Shown here in pieces: positions 16,650 through 26,260 of a stretch of 64,000 nt of DNA (within the stretch, counting starts at the first letter, position 1; the number at the start of each line of letters is the position of its first letter). The DNA lies in NCBI RefSeq assembly GCF_025421775.1, contig NZ_JAOEFX010000010.1, positions 62,001 through 126,000 on the forward strand, read 5' to 3'. The position numbers were made by a program, and so were the translations under genes. The DNA comes from Paenarthrobacter aurescens (GTDB lineage: Bacteria; Actinomycetota; Actinomycetes; Actinomycetales; Micrococcaceae). A model generated the notes under the pieces. That model made no database searches. It saw nothing but the letters and a program-made list of their open reading frames with translations, and was not told the DNA's origin.

Positions 16650-18100
16650 GCGACGGCGACCGCGTCGGTCCGACCGGTCTTGAGGGTCCGGCGGAGGTGG
16701 GGGGCGGCGTCGAGCTTGTCCTGGGCGGCACGGAGCGCGACGACGGCGACCCTCAACTGTTCGGGCGGCAGCGTGTAGGGCACGCGCATGTAATGCTCGA
16801 ATGCGCCACCCACCCCGAAGCGGGGGCCGGCCGCCAGACGAACACCGAATCCGGGTGCCAGCACGGTGAGTGCGGTGCTGCATGGCGTTGGCAGTCGGCA
16901 CCATGCTGTGAGTCCACCCCGGGGGCGCTCGACCTCCCATTCCGGCAGGTGCTCAGCAAGCAGTCCCAGCAACGATTCCCGGTTGTGGCGGAGCTCCTCA
17001 AGGCGGGCGTCGAGCGGTTCGGCAAAAGACCGCACCAAGCGTGCCGCCGCCAACTGCTCAACAACAGGACCGCCCAGGTCCATGACGGTCCTCGTCGCCG
17101 CAAAGCGGGCAATCAGGGCTTCATCAGCGCGGATCCACCCGGTCCGCAAACCCGCCCAGTGGGATTTGCTGAGCGAGCCAATGGACACCACGGCGGGACT
17201 GAAGGCCGACATCGGCGCGGTGCGGACGCCGTCGAGATTCAATCCCCGCAGCGTTTCGTCCACCACCAGCACCGTGCCCGTGGAAGCCGCAGCGCGCGCG
17301 AGCCGTCGGCGTTGAAGGTCGGACATGATGCGCCCTGTGGGGTTGTGGAAGTCCGGGACGAGGTAGGCCATGGCGGGCCGCTGCTGGTTCATGGCGGTCA
17401 CCATCGCATCGATATCCCATGCCGGAGACGTGCCGGCGGGCAAGGCAACGGGCAGCGGCTTGCAACCCGCGGCACGTATTGCATCCAGGGCGTTGGGGTA
17501 ACTGGGGTGTTCCACCAGGACCCGGTCCTGCCTGCCGGCCAAGGTGCGCAATACGATGTTGAGCGCATGCTGCGCGCCGGAAGTGACCAGGATCTGGCCG
17601 GGCGTTGTGGGTACGCCTTCTGCGGCATACTTGTCCGCGATGGCCTCGCGAAGGGCGGGCACTCCGACGGCGTCGTACCCGAATCCGGGAAGCAGCGCAG
17701 GCAGTTCGGTGAGGGCATCCGCGAACGCCCGGTGCACCACTTCACCGGCCGCGGGCAGAGACGCGTAAGCCAGGTCCAGGAGTCCTTCCGGGGCCGCGAG
17801 GCCCGGCATGCTCGCGGGTGCGGTGCGGTGGGGAATGCACGTGCGGCCGCGGCTACCCTGCCCTGCGGTGAGGAAGCCCTGCTCGCGCAGGCTCGCGTAT
17901 GCGGCGGTGACGGTGGTGCGGCTGAGGCCAAGCGTCTGGGCAAGCGCCCGCTCACTGGGCAGTGCGACGTCCAGCGGGATGCGCCCATCCATCACCAGCA
18001 AACGTACGACGTCGGCCAGCTCGCGGTAGGCGGGCAGGGCGCCGGAGTTCCAGGAGCCGAGAAGACGAACGAGTGCAGTGGGATTCAATGAGCCGGACAT
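16646..18100 (-). CDS. MocR-family (GntR/aminotransferase) regulator, YczR-like
   Basis: The 484-residue protein joins a GntR winged helix (LPSERALAQTLGLSRTTVTAAYASLREQGFL, residues about 47-78) to a fold-type I aminotransferase domain. The PLP lysine is in SIGSLSKSHWAGLRTGW near residue 313. MocR proteins use bound PLP to sense an effector, not for catalysis. It is divergent from a YczE-like membrane gene with clear inverted repeats between, the arrangement of YczR regulators, so control of yczE is the likely role. Confidence 0.92.
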   Translation of the reverse strand: MSGSLNPTALVRLLGSWNSGALPAYRELADVVRLLVMDGRIPLDVALPSERALAQTLGLSRTTVTAAYASLREQGFLTAGQGSRGRTCIPHRTAPASMPGLAAPEGLLDLAYASLPAAGEVVHRAFADALTELPALLPGFGYDAVGVPALREAIADKYAAEGVPTTPGQILVTSGAQHALNIVLRTLAGRQDRVLVEHPSYPNALDAIRAAGCKPLPVALPAGTSPAWDIDAMVTAMNQQRPAMAYLVPDFHNPTGRIMSDLQRRRLARAAASTGTVLVVDETLRGLNLDGVRTAPMSAFSPAVVSIGSLSKSHWAGLRTGWIRADEALIARFAATRTVMDLGGPVVEQLAAARLVRSFAEPLDARLEELRHNRESLLGLLAEHLPEWEVERPRGGLTAWCRLPTPCSTALTVLAPGFGVRLAAGPRFGVGGAFEHYMRVPYTLPPEQLRVAVVALRAAQDKLDAAPHLRRTLKTGRTDAVAVA

Positions 18101-18104
18101 AAGA

Positions 18105-18143
18105 CCAGTATTCCAAACTGGCTATGGAATACAAGGCCAGTTT
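18105..18143. promoter_or_regulatory. interleaved inverted repeats, MocR operator candidate
   Basis: Two perfect 8-bp inverted repeats interlock: GTATTCCA (18108-18115) with TGGAATAC (18125-18132), and AAACTGGC (18115-18122) with GCCAGTTT (18136-18143). They fill the 60-base gap between the divergent regulator and membrane gene. Confidence 0.7.
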
Positions 18144-18160
18144 TCGGCGATCATGGATTC

Positions 18161-18790
18161 ATGATGACCCGCAGAATCTCTCAACTCCTGATCGGCCTCG
18201 CGATGTACGGCATCTCGTTGGCCATGTTCATCCGGGCTGGCCTCGGCTTGGACCCGTGGGATGTTTTCCACCAAGGTGTGTCCGAAAAGACCGGCTTCAG
18301 CATCGGCGTGGTTGTCATCGCGGTCAGCTTCCTTGTCCTTCTGCTGTGGATTCCGCTGCGGCAAATGCCCGGCATCGGAACCATCGCCAATGCTGTCCTG
18401 GTGGGGCTCTTCGCCGACCTTGGGCTCTGGCTCATCCCGGAGTTCTCACACCTCGGCGGCCAAATCGCCATGCTTGCCGGAGCCGTGATCCTCAATGGAA
18501 TCGCATCGGCCTGCTACATCGGTGCCCGTCTTGGCCCGGGTGCCCGGGACGGACTGATGACAGGCCTGGTCCGCCGTACCGGCTGGTCCGTGCGGCTGGT
18601 GCGGACGGGAATCGAAGTGGTTGTCCTTGCTGTTGGCTTCCTGCTGGGCGGTTCCGTGGGAGTGGGCACGGTGGTGTACGCCCTGGCCATTGGGCCGATC
18701 GTGCAGGTATTGCTGCCGAAATTCATGGTGCCGGAGCGGGCAAAGGCAACGGCGCCCACGGAAGCCGTGGAGGCCGCGCGCGCCGTGTAA
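18161..18790 (+). CDS. YczE-like integral membrane protein
   Basis: A 209-residue protein with about five to six membrane segments and the family opening RRISQLLIGLAMYGISLAMFIRAGLGLDPWDVF, followed by ARLGPGARDGLMTG in the middle. The YczE/YitT-like family is linked by gene neighbourhood to YczR regulators; transport is assumed but no substrate is established. Start at 18161 is ATGATG, so 18164 is also possible. Confidence 0.88.
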   Translation: MMTRRISQLLIGLAMYGISLAMFIRAGLGLDPWDVFHQGVSEKTGFSIGVVVIAVSFLVLLLWIPLRQMPGIGTIANAVLVGLFADLGLWLIPEFSHLGGQIAMLAGAVILNGIASACYIGARLGPGARDGLMTGLVRRTGWSVRLVRTGIEVVVLAVGFLLGGSVGVGTVVYALAIGPIVQVLLPKFMVPERAKATAPTEAVEAARAV

Positions 18791-18796
18791 CAGCAG

Positions 18797-19627
18797 CTAT
18801 GGGGCCGGTTGGCAGCGAGGACAGAAATAGATATCCCGTTCCTCAGTTCCGTCCGGGCCAGCCAGGAGGCCGCGCCGGACGGTGGTGCCGCAACGCCTGC
18901 ATGGTTGGCGTTCCCTGCCATAGACCCAGTAACCGGGCCTCATGGCGCGTGGGCCTAGAGTGGTCCGGCGGCCAGGACCAAGGTTTTCTCCCAGGAGACG
19001 CTTGGCGTCGTTCACGGTCTTGGCCAGATCAGGAACTTCTCCGAGGGGCAGGGCGGGGTGGATGCCGGAAAGGAAGCACGCTTCGCAGCGGTAGATGTTG
19101 CCGATACCGGCAAGCTTCCGCTGGTCCAACAATGCGAACCCCACGGTGGCGTCCGGTTCGGCCCGGAGCCTGCGCAGTGCTTCCTCTTCGTCCCAGTCCG
19201 GGCCGAGCAGGTCCGGTCCCAGGTGGCCGACGATCTTGTCTTCCTCAGCTGTGGGCACCACTTCCAGGATGCCCAGCGAGAATCCCACCGCGTCTGCCGA
19301 GGCTGTGCGGAGCACGCAGCGGGCCGTGTGGCCGGGTTTGGTCCAGCGACCACCCGGCGGATAGATCATCCAATTGCCCTCCATTTTGAGGTGGGAGTGG
19401 ATGGTCAACGCCCGGGGCTTCCTGCTGGCGCCGGGTTCCTCGTCAACCGGGCCGGTGAGGCGCATGAGCAGATGCTTGCCCCGGGGGACAACCTCGGCCA
19501 TGGTCCAGCCCGCCAGGTTCAGGGTGGCGAAACGGGGCACACGGAAGTCGGAGGCAGTAATGGTTTGCCCGGCCAAGGCCTCGTTCAGACGCGAGGCGGC
19601 TCGCCAAATGGAATCGCCTTCAGGCAC
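18797..19627 (-). CDS. Fpg/Nei-family DNA glycosylase, Nei2-like
   Basis: A 276-residue base-excision repair enzyme. The GTG start gives the diagnostic N-terminus M-P-E-G-D-S, in which Pro2 is the catalytic nucleophile and Glu3 the acid. The C-terminus has a four-cysteine zinc finger (QPCRRCGTT ... YFCPRCQ). It excises oxidised bases and nicks the strand. The GTG lies within the last codons of the Lhr helicase gene (overlap 19620-19627), so translation is coupled; a repair partnership between the two is often seen in actinobacteria. Annotating from an upstream in-frame codon would give a wrong start. Confidence 0.92.
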   Translation of the reverse strand: MPEGDSIWRAASRLNEALAGQTITASDFRVPRFATLNLAGWTMAEVVPRGKHLLMRLTGPVDEEPGASRKPRALTIHSHLKMEGNWMIYPPGGRWTKPGHTARCVLRTASADAVGFSLGILEVVPTAEEDKIVGHLGPDLLGPDWDEEEALRRLRAEPDATVGFALLDQRKLAGIGNIYRCEACFLSGIHPALPLGEVPDLAKTVNDAKRLLGENLGPGRRTTLGPRAMRPGYWVYGRERQPCRRCGTTVRRGLLAGPDGTEERDIYFCPRCQPAP

Positions 19628-22600
19628 GGATCCGGAGTCCCTTCGGGGTGGAGTAGGCGCCCGCGGCTGCCAAGGCGACCGCGATAGGGGTTTCCAGGAG
19701 ATCGTGGCCGTTGACCTTCTCCATGAAAAGCTTGTCCACGGCACCGCGGCGCACCACATCCACCAACGCCTGCGCCGCGACTGACAGCACGGCCTCGTCA
19801 TTGCTGAAGGTGAGCAGCGTCTTGCCGCCGCGTTCCACGTAGAGGACCAGGGCGCCGTCGACCATCACCACCAGCGCTCCTGCCTTCCGCCCTGGACGGT
19901 GCCCGGAACCGGCATCCACGGACAGCGCAGGCCAGGGAAGTGCGGCCCCATAGGGATTGGCCGGGTCTGTTGCGGCCAGCGCCAACGCCGACGGTTCCGC
20001 TTTGGAAATGTGGGCATCCTCGGTGAACGACCTCAACCGGTCCACAGTAGCGGGGACGGCAAACTGGGCAGCTCCCAGATGCTCGATGAAGTAACCGCGG
20101 CGGCAGCGTCCGGCCTCCTCCAGGCGGGCAAGCACTTTGTACATCAGTCCGAAGCCGCCAATGATGTTCTCGGCCATGACCGAACCACGGGTGACAACCC
20201 CGTAGCGGTCCAGGAGCAGTTCTGCGGTGCCACGGGCATGGATGGTGGGGTCCAGTTCCGGAGCGGGCAACGCCGACCAGCGTCCCACAGCGGACGGCGG
20301 GGCAGGAGCAATGCCGCCCGTCACGGAGCCGTAGCGGCCACCCGTGAGCCCCGGTGATCCCAGCAGGCCGGTCCCGTGAGAACGGCCCAGCCTGCTCATG
20401 CGCGGAGCACGGGCCCTGGGTGCCTTGGCGACCTGTCGGTGTGCTGTCTTTCCGCCCGCGATCATGGCACGGACTGGAGCGAAAGTATCTCCCGTAACTC
20501 GTCCGGCCCAGACGAGGTCCCACAGCGCCGTCACCACGGCGTCGTCACTCAGTACCGCGTCCATACCGCCCGCCACCTCCGTGAGTTGACGGAAGAAATA
20601 GCCGCCGCCCGCGCTGAAATGCTCGAGGAGCCTCTGTTGGGCGTCCCCGGGCTCGAAGTCGGGGGAGGGATTGAGCGTTAGTTCCGCGGAATCGGCCACG
20701 TGCAGGCTGATCCAGCCGTCGTTCCCGGGCAGGGACCCGGCGCCGGACCAAAGGAGCTCGCCGGCTGCCATGAGTTCGTCGAGCATGGCCGGTTTGTAGT
20801 CCGCCACCCGGCTCGCGAGCACCAACGGCTCCCACGCGGATGCCGGGATGGGCACGCCGGAGAGTTGGTCGACTGCCGTGATAATGCCGTCGAGCCCACG
20901 CAGCGCCTGGCTCCTCGATTTCCCCGGAGTGGTCACGTTCTGCCAAGCGGGGAGGAACCGGCCGTAAGCGGCGGTGTCCACGGGCTCCACTTCGGCCCGG
21001 AGTGCAGCAAGAGAGCGACGGCGCAGCTTCCGCAGGACCTCGGCATCGCACCACTCACTGGACGGCGGGGCGTCAATGGTCATGATTTCTGCTTCGGCGA
21101 CCTCAGTGGGCTGCTCCGCAACGGCGTGCGGGCGGAACTCGCCTTCCACCACGCGACCGTCCCCGGCCAGTCGCTTCAGCGCTGTGTTAACGACGGCGAC
21201 GCCCAGTCCCAGCCTGGTTGCAGCTTCCGACGCCGTGAACGGGCCGTGCGTGCGGGCGTACCTCGAAACGAGGTCACCCAGGGGATCGTCAACAGGTTCG
21301 ATGAACGCCAGCGGCACTCCCATGGGGAGCGGTACACCGATTGCGTCGCGGAGCCGGGCCGCATCCTCAATGGCAGCAAAACGCTCGACGCCGCCGATGG
21401 TCACTTTGAGCGCACGGTTGGCTTTCTGGAGGGCGGCGAGGTGGGATCCGGCGTCGGCGACCGTGCCTGGCGGCGCGGCCGGCGGCGTTGCCTCAACGTA
21501 TTCCGGATCCTCTGGGTCCTTTGGCTGGTCCAGCCTGTCGGGCTGCAAGGCGGCTTCAGCAGGTTCCACGCCCTGCAGTCGATCCGCTACTTCCGCAACG
21601 CTGAGTGGGCCCAGCAGCCGGAGAAGATCAGCGACCCCCTCCATCCCACGAACCCGTCGGTCGGGGGCCAGCCGCTGCAACTCCAGTTCAGTGGAATCGA
21701 TGACGGCTGCGTCCAGGAGCTCGCGCAGTTCCACCCGGCCAAGGAGTTCATTGAGGAGCGTGGAGTCCAAGGCCAGGGCGGCAGCCCGGCGTTCGGCCAA
21801 GGGGGAGTCGCCCTCGTAGAGGAACTGGGCCACATACCCGAACAGCAGGGACTTCGCGAAGGGCGATGGTTGCTGCGTGGTGGTCTCCACGATCCTGAGT
21901 TCCCGGCGTTCCACGGAGGCCGCAATGTCCTTCAGCGCGGGGAGATCGTAAACATCCTGCAAGCATTCGCGCACCGTTTCGAGCACGATGGGGAATGAAG
22001 GGTACTTCCGGGCGACATCCAGCAACTGGGCCGAGCGCTGGCGTTGCTGCCACAGCGGTTGTCGTTTGGCTGGATTCTGGCGGGGCAGGAGCAAGGCCCG
22101 GGCAGCACACTCGCGGAACCGGGATGCGAACAGCGCGCTGCCGCCCACCTCTGCCGTGACGATTTGCTCAAGTTCCTCCGGGTCAAAGAGGAAGAGCTCA
22201 GCGCCGGGCGGCTCGTCTTCCATCATGGGGACGCGCAGCACGATGCCGTCATCGGCTGCCATCGCAGAACCGTCCAGGCCGTAGCGCTGGTGAAGCCGCT
22301 GGCCCACGGCCAGGGCCCACGGCGCGTGGACAGGCATTCCGAAGGGGCTGTGCAGGACTACGCGCCAGTCGCCAAGCTCGTCATGGAACCGCTCCACCAC
22401 CAGTGTTCGATCACTGGGGACGATTTCCGTGGCTTCCTTTTGCTCCCTGAGGTACTGAAGGAGGTTGCCGGCGGCGAAGGCATCCAATCCGCTGGCCTGG
22501 CAGCGCTCCATGGCGGGGGCCTCATCGGCAGCGGAGAGTTCGCGGATGAAGGCACCAAGAGCCCGACCGAGGTCAACGGGACGACCGAGGGAATCTCCCT

Positions 22601-24605
22601 TCCAGAAAGGGAGTTTGCCCGGTTGGCCAAAAGCAGGGGAGACCAGCACACGATCGTGGGTGATGTCCTCGATTTTCCAACTGGTGGCTCCGAGGGCGAA
22701 GACGTCGCCCACCCGGGATTCGTACACCATTTCTTCGTCGAGCTCGCCGACGCGTCGTCCGCCCTTGGCTGCTCGGGCGGAGGCTGTGGGTTCACCTCCG
22801 TCAGGGCTGGGTGAGGACGAGCCTTCAACCTCGGTGCCGATAATGTACACGCCGAACAAACCACGGTCCGGGATGGTTCCACCGGAGGTCACCGCAAGAC
22901 GCTGGGCCCCCGGCCGGCCCTCGATGGTTCCGGCGTGCCGGTCCCAGATGATGCGCGGCCGGAGCTCGGCGAATTCGTCCGAGGGGTAGCGGCCAGCCAA
23001 GAGGTCCAGTGTGGCTTCGAACGCGGACCGCGGCAGGCTGGCGAACGGTGCCGACCGACGCACCGTGCTGAACCAATCCTCGACGTCGATACTTCCCAAA
23101 GCGGTTGCCGCGACGGTCTGTTGGGCCAGGATGTCCAACGGGTTGGCAGGAATGCTCAACCGCTCGATTTGCCCACTCAGCATGCGCTCAACCGTGACGC
23201 TTGTGTGCAGCAGATCGGCGCGGTGCTTGGGGAACAGTACGCCCTCGGAAATTTCGCCCACTTGGTGCCCGGCCCGACCCACGCGTTGGAGGCCGCTGGC
23301 CACTGACGGCGGCGACTCCACCTGGATGACCAGGTCCACGGCGCCCATATCGATGCCGAGTTCCAGCGACGAGGTTGCCACCACGCAGCGCAGTCTGCCG
23401 GATTTGAGGTCGTCCTCAATCATGGCCCGCTGGTCCTTCGACACCGAGCCGTGGTGCGCGCGGGCCAGCACCGGATCGGCGCCGCTGGTGCTGCCGGCTT
23501 GCGCCATCATGTGGGCCGGCGTGGCCGTCGACGCCGGGACGCCTGGTGCAAGATCGCCGGGCGTCGTCCCGGGACCAGCCCATTCGCCGCCGCCCACCGC
23601 CATCAACTGGCGTTCTGCGTAGATTTCGTTGAGCCGTGCCGTCAGGCGCTCGGAAAGGCGCCGGGAGTTGGCGAAGACAATAGTGGACTGCTTGGAAAGG
23701 ACCAGATCGACGATCTGTTCCTCCACATGCGGCCAGATGGAGGCTTGCGGTTGTAACCCGGAGGCGGGCCCGGAATCGAAGGCCCCGGCGGCACCCTGCA
23801 GGTCCGACATGTCCTCCACAGGCACGGTGACCGTGAGGTTCCAGTTCTTTTTGGACGGTGGAGCCACGATCTCCACGGGAGCTTGTCCGGCAAGGAACTG
23901 TGCCACCAACTCACGGGGCTGGACGGTGGCGGAGAGGCCGATTCGCTGGGCAGGCTTTGGCAGCAGGGCATCCAGGCGTTCCAAGGAAACGGCCAAATGC
24001 GCACCGCGCTTGGTGCCGGCAACGGCGTGTACTTCGTCGATGATGATGGTGTCCACTTCGCTGAGCGTTTCCCGGGCACGGGAGGTCAGCATGAGGAAAA
24101 GGGACTCCGGCGTGGTGATGAGGATGTCCGGCGGGTTGGTCAACAGCGTTCGGCGATCTGCCGCCGTCGTATCTCCTGAACGGACGCCGACCGTGACAAG
24201 TGGTGCAGGCAAACCCAATCGCTTGGCGGTTTGGGTGATGCCGATCAGCGGCGCGCGAAGGTTGCGCTCAACGTCCACGCCCAGCGCCTTGAGGGGCGAG
24301 ATATAGAGGACACGGGTTTTGGTTTTGGGGCGTTTGGCGCGGCCTTTGCCATTGGCCGGGACCGTCTCAAGTCCTGGAAGCGTGTCAGTGGGCTTGGAGT
24401 GCAGCTTGTCCAGGGCCCACAGGAAGGCCGCGAGTGTCTTACCGGACCCGGTGGGTGCCACCACCAGGGCATGCGAGCCTGAGGAGATCGCGTTCCACGC
24501 GCCGTCCTGCGCGGGCGTGGGCTCGGAAAAAGCGCCGAGGAACCATTCCCTGGTTGCCTGGCTGAAACGGCTGATGGCGCCATCCGACGCCTGCGGCTCC
24601 TGCAT
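19620..24605 (-). CDS. lhr: Lhr-family ATP-dependent DNA helicase
   Basis: A very large superfamily 2 helicase of about 1,660 residues, normal for actinobacterial Lhr. Motif I is APTGSGKTLAAF near residue 55, motif II is IIIDEVHAVAG near 190, and motif VI is QRVGRAGHQVG. The conserved N-terminal core is followed by the winged-helix/beta-barrel Lhr domain (ELRPRIIWDRHAGTIEGRPGA) and a long C-terminal region. An insertion rich in Gly, Pro and Ala near residue 345 separates the second RecA-like domain. Lhr is a DNA-damage-inducible 3'-5' translocase. The ATG at 24605 is preferred over a GTG at 24623, which lies in a hairpin; neither has a well spaced ribosome-binding site. Confidence 0.95.
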   Translation of the reverse strand: MQEPQASDGAISRFSQATREWFLGAFSEPTPAQDGAWNAISSGSHALVVAPTGSGKTLAAFLWALDKLHSKPTDTLPGLETVPANGKGRAKRPKTKTRVLYISPLKALGVDVERNLRAPLIGITQTAKRLGLPAPLVTVGVRSGDTTAADRRTLLTNPPDILITTPESLFLMLTSRARETLSEVDTIIIDEVHAVAGTKRGAHLAVSLERLDALLPKPAQRIGLSATVQPRELVAQFLAGQAPVEIVAPPSKKNWNLTVTVPVEDMSDLQGAAGAFDSGPASGLQPQASIWPHVEEQIVDLVLSKQSTIVFANSRRLSERLTARLNEIYAERQLMAVGGGEWAGPGTTPGDLAPGVPASTATPAHMMAQAGSTSGADPVLARAHHGSVSKDQRAMIEDDLKSGRLRCVVATSSLELGIDMGAVDLVIQVESPPSVASGLQRVGRAGHQVGEISEGVLFPKHRADLLHTSVTVERMLSGQIERLSIPANPLDILAQQTVAATALGSIDVEDWFSTVRRSAPFASLPRSAFEATLDLLAGRYPSDEFAELRPRIIWDRHAGTIEGRPGAQRLAVTSGGTIPDRGLFGVYIIGTEVEGSSSPSPDGGEPTASARAAKGGRRVGELDEEMVYESRVGDVFALGATSWKIEDITHDRVLVSPAFGQPGKLPFWKGDSLGRPVDLGRALGAFIRELSAADEAPAMERCQASGLDAFAAGNLLQYLREQKEATEIVPSDRTLVVERFHDELGDWRVVLHSPFGMPVHAPWALAVGQRLHQRYGLDGSAMAADDGIVLRVPMMEDEPPGAELFLFDPEELEQIVTAEVGGSALFASRFRECAARALLLPRQNPAKRQPLWQQRQRSAQLLDVARKYPSFPIVLETVRECLQDVYDLPALKDIAASVERRELRIVETTTQQPSPFAKSLLFGYVAQFLYEGDSPLAERRAAALALDSTLLNELLGRVELRELLDAAVIDSTELELQRLAPDRRVRGMEGVADLLRLLGPLSVAEVADRLQGVEPAEAALQPDRLDQPKDPEDPEYVEATPPAAPPGTVADAGSHLAALQKANRALKVTIGGVERFAAIEDAARLRDAIGVPLPMGVPLAFIEPVDDPLGDLVSRYARTHGPFTASEAATRLGLGVAVVNTALKRLAGDGRVVEGEFRPHAVAEQPTEVAEAEIMTIDAPPSSEWCDAEVLRKLRRRSLAALRAEVEPVDTAAYGRFLPAWQNVTTPGKSRSQALRGLDGIITAVDQLSGVPIPASAWEPLVLASRVADYKPAMLDELMAAGELLWSGAGSLPGNDGWISLHVADSAELTLNPSPDFEPGDAQQRLLEHFSAGGGYFFRQLTEVAGGMDAVLSDDAVVTALWDLVWAGRVTGDTFAPVRAMIAGGKTAHRQVAKAPRARAPRMSRLGRSHGTGLLGSPGLTGGRYGSVTGGIAPAPPSAVGRWSALPAPELDPTIHARGTAELLLDRYGVVTRGSVMAENIIGGFGLMYKVLARLEEAGRCRRGYFIEHLGAAQFAVPATVDRLRSFTEDAHISKAEPSALALAATDPANPYGAALPWPALSVDAGSGHRPGRKAGALVVMVDGALVLYVERGGKTLLTFSNDEAVLSVAAQALVDVVRRGAVDKLFMEKVNGHDLLETPIAVALAAAGAYSTPKGLRIRA

Positions 24606-24618
24606 TCCTCCATCATGC

Positions 24619-24653
24619 CCCACGGCTCCGACAGAATAAGCCGGAGCCGTGGG
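24619..24653 (-). terminator. hairpin after the DUF4232 lipoprotein gene
   Basis: A perfect 12-bp stem (CCCACGGCTCCG / CGGAGCCGTGGG) with an 11-base loop lies directly after the lipoprotein stop and before lhr. No T-tract. Confidence 0.6.
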
Positions 24654-24660
24654 CAGAGGG

Positions 24661-25293
24661 TCAGACTGCTTGGAACGCAGTGATCGTCAGGAGCTTGATG
24701 CCGGCATTGCTGCAGGCATCGTGAGGTTCTGCGACGAACAACGACGCAGTGTCGTTGGGCGGGTAGATTCGGAGTCCAGCTGCCGGGACCTTGGTGCAAT
24801 CGCCGTAGTTGCCGGCTTGTGTGTAACGGATTTCAGCCCATGCAGACTTGCCCGGAGCAAGCTCAAACTTGGTAACTGGCGTTGTCGTTTCCCGCGTGGC
24901 CGGTTCGCCGATCGGTTCACCATTGGCGTCGGCAGTCAGCGAGACACCGGCGAAGCCTTCCAGAATGCAGGGAGCCGCGCCGGAGTTCGTCAGGATCAAC
25001 TTCTCGTAGATGCTGCCTGCTGCTCCACCGCCGGTGGAATCGGTGGCGGCAGTCAATGAGGCCGCTTTGCACAGGGTGGCGTCTGCGGGGGCGGCCGACG
25101 TAGCTGTGGCGGAAGGCGATGGGGTGGTGGTCGCCGTTGGAGACGGTGTCGCCGAGGCCGACGGAGTCGACGAGGTCGGTGGCGCACTACTGGTTCCCGC
25201 CGGGCTGGGGCTTGGCCCACAAGCTGCAAGAAGCAGCAGTGAAGCGGCTGCCGTCGTCGTGACAAGTCCGGTTTTGATGCGCTGAGTCCACAT
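24661..25293 (-). CDS. DUF4232 lipoprotein
   Basis: A 210-residue exported protein: hydrophobic leader ending in the lipobox LLLAAC, a Ser/Thr/Pro/Ala linker, then a DUF4232 beta domain starting at LCKAASLTAA and containing KLILTNSGAAPCILEGF, with paired cysteines for disulfides. DUF4232 proteins are common in actinobacteria and of unknown role. The ATG at 25293 gives the proper leader; an upstream in-frame start (25398) would bury it. Confidence 0.85.
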   Translation of the reverse strand: MWTQRIKTGLVTTTAAASLLLLAACGPSPSPAGTSSAPPTSSTPSASATPSPTATTTPSPSATATSAAPADATLCKAASLTAATDSTGGGAAGSIYEKLILTNSGAAPCILEGFAGVSLTADANGEPIGEPATRETTTPVTKFELAPGKSAWAEIRYTQAGNYGDCTKVPAAGLRIYPPNDTASLFVAEPHDACSNAGIKLLTITAFQAV

Positions 25294-25350
25294 GGGCACC
25301 AGCCTTGCGGCGGGTGTGACGCGAGTCAATTCAGCCACGGTGAAGAGATC

Positions 25351-25389
25351 GGATTGGCGCCCGGATCGTGATCTTCCGGGCGCCAATCC
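25351..25389 (-). terminator. terminator of the ycnI unit
   Basis: A perfect 15-bp stem (GGATTGGCGCCCGGA / TCCGGGCGCCAATCC) with a 9-base loop starts 10 bases after the YcnI stop. Confidence 0.8.
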
Positions 25390-25398
25390 AGCGCTCAA

Positions 25399-26139
25399 CT
25401 ACTTCGTGGAGTCGGCCTTTGCCACTGCGGGCTTGGCTGCGCGGCTACGGAAGAACGCAGCTCCGCCCAGGCCCAAACCAGCAATGCCGGCGATCAGGCC
25501 GGCCCAGCTGCGTGCCTGCGAGCCATCATCGGTGACCGCGGAAGCCTGCTCGGTGGCGACCGTGGCGGCTGCATGGTGGTCACCTTCCGCGGTTGCGGGG
25601 GTGATGGTGACCGACGGTGCCGGGGCCTTGAGCTCGTGCTCGTCCTGGCCTTCCTTGGCGATCTCGGACCAATCAGTCTGCCCCTGCTCGCAGGTCTGCA
25701 GCGTGGGGAAGTAGATGGTCTTGCCCGCTGCATCCGGCAGCTTGACCGACAGGACCAGTGCATCACGCAGGTGCGGATCCAGCGGAGTCTTTGCCGTGTA
25801 CACGATCTGGCTGGTCCGCTTGGTGATGGTGGTGCCGTCATCCAGCTTCTTGGGCTCGGCGAGGGTCTCCGTCACCTTCTCCACGGTCCAGTTCGGGTTG
25901 ACCGTTGGCTGGGCGTCGTTCAATTCCTCGGGGAGTGAGATGGCGACCTTGGTGGTGCCGAAAGTGTCGCAACCGTGCGGGATTCCGAACGTGACCAGAG
26001 CGTACGAGTTTGCAGCAGTCTTGTTCGGGTCGGCGGAAACATGCGCTGACGCTCCGGCCAGGCCGGCCATCATCAGGGCGGCGGTTCCGCCGGCAACGGC
26101 GGTGGCGGAAAGGGTGCGACGGAGGGCGGACTTGTTCAT
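25399..26139 (-). CDS. ycnI: YcnI-family copper-binding membrane protein (DUF1775)
   Basis: A 246-residue exported protein. The signal peptide should be cut before AHVSADPNKTAANS, exposing the His that coordinates copper in characterised YcnI proteins; the conserved Trp ligand is in NPNWTVEKV near residue 89. A DUF1775 beta domain follows and a C-terminal helix (WAGLIAGIAGLGLGGAAFF) anchors it. It is expected to buffer or deliver copper outside the membrane. The preceding gene encodes a His-bearing membrane protein and is probably in the same unit. Confidence 0.92.
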   Translation of the reverse strand: MNKSALRRTLSATAVAGGTAALMMAGLAGASAHVSADPNKTAANSYALVTFGIPHGCDTFGTTKVAISLPEELNDAQPTVNPNWTVEKVTETLAEPKKLDDGTTITKRTSQIVYTAKTPLDPHLRDALVLSVKLPDAAGKTIYFPTLQTCEQGQTDWSEIAKEGQDEHELKAPAPSVTITPATAEGDHHAAATVATEQASAVTDDGSQARSWAGLIAGIAGLGLGGAAFFRSRAAKPAVAKADSTK

Positions 26140-26260
26140 GGGATTGCCTTTCGGGGGCGCCTGTCTTGGGGCGCGGGGGTACGGGTTTGGGGCCCGTCAC
26201 CATGCAAAGGCTTTGCGTTTGCGGCGCGCATCTTTGGCGCGCGTTGGGTGCCGGGCGGAA

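Noticed and set aside
16442..18091. 549-codon plus-strand frame opposite the MocR gene
   Set aside because: Antisense shadow of a well supported gene; low-complexity translation with no motif.
18124..19389. 421-codon plus-strand frame spanning yczE and the glycosylase gene
   Set aside because: Runs out of frame through yczE and then antisense to the glycosylase; composition is that of a shadow frame.
20700..21998. 432-codon plus-strand frame opposite the Lhr gene
   Set aside because: Antisense shadow of the helicase; no family signature.
24606..24623. GTG start of lhr at 24623
   Set aside because: The codon lies inside the stem of the hairpin ending the preceding gene; the ATG at 24605 is simpler, though neither start has an ideal ribosome-binding site.
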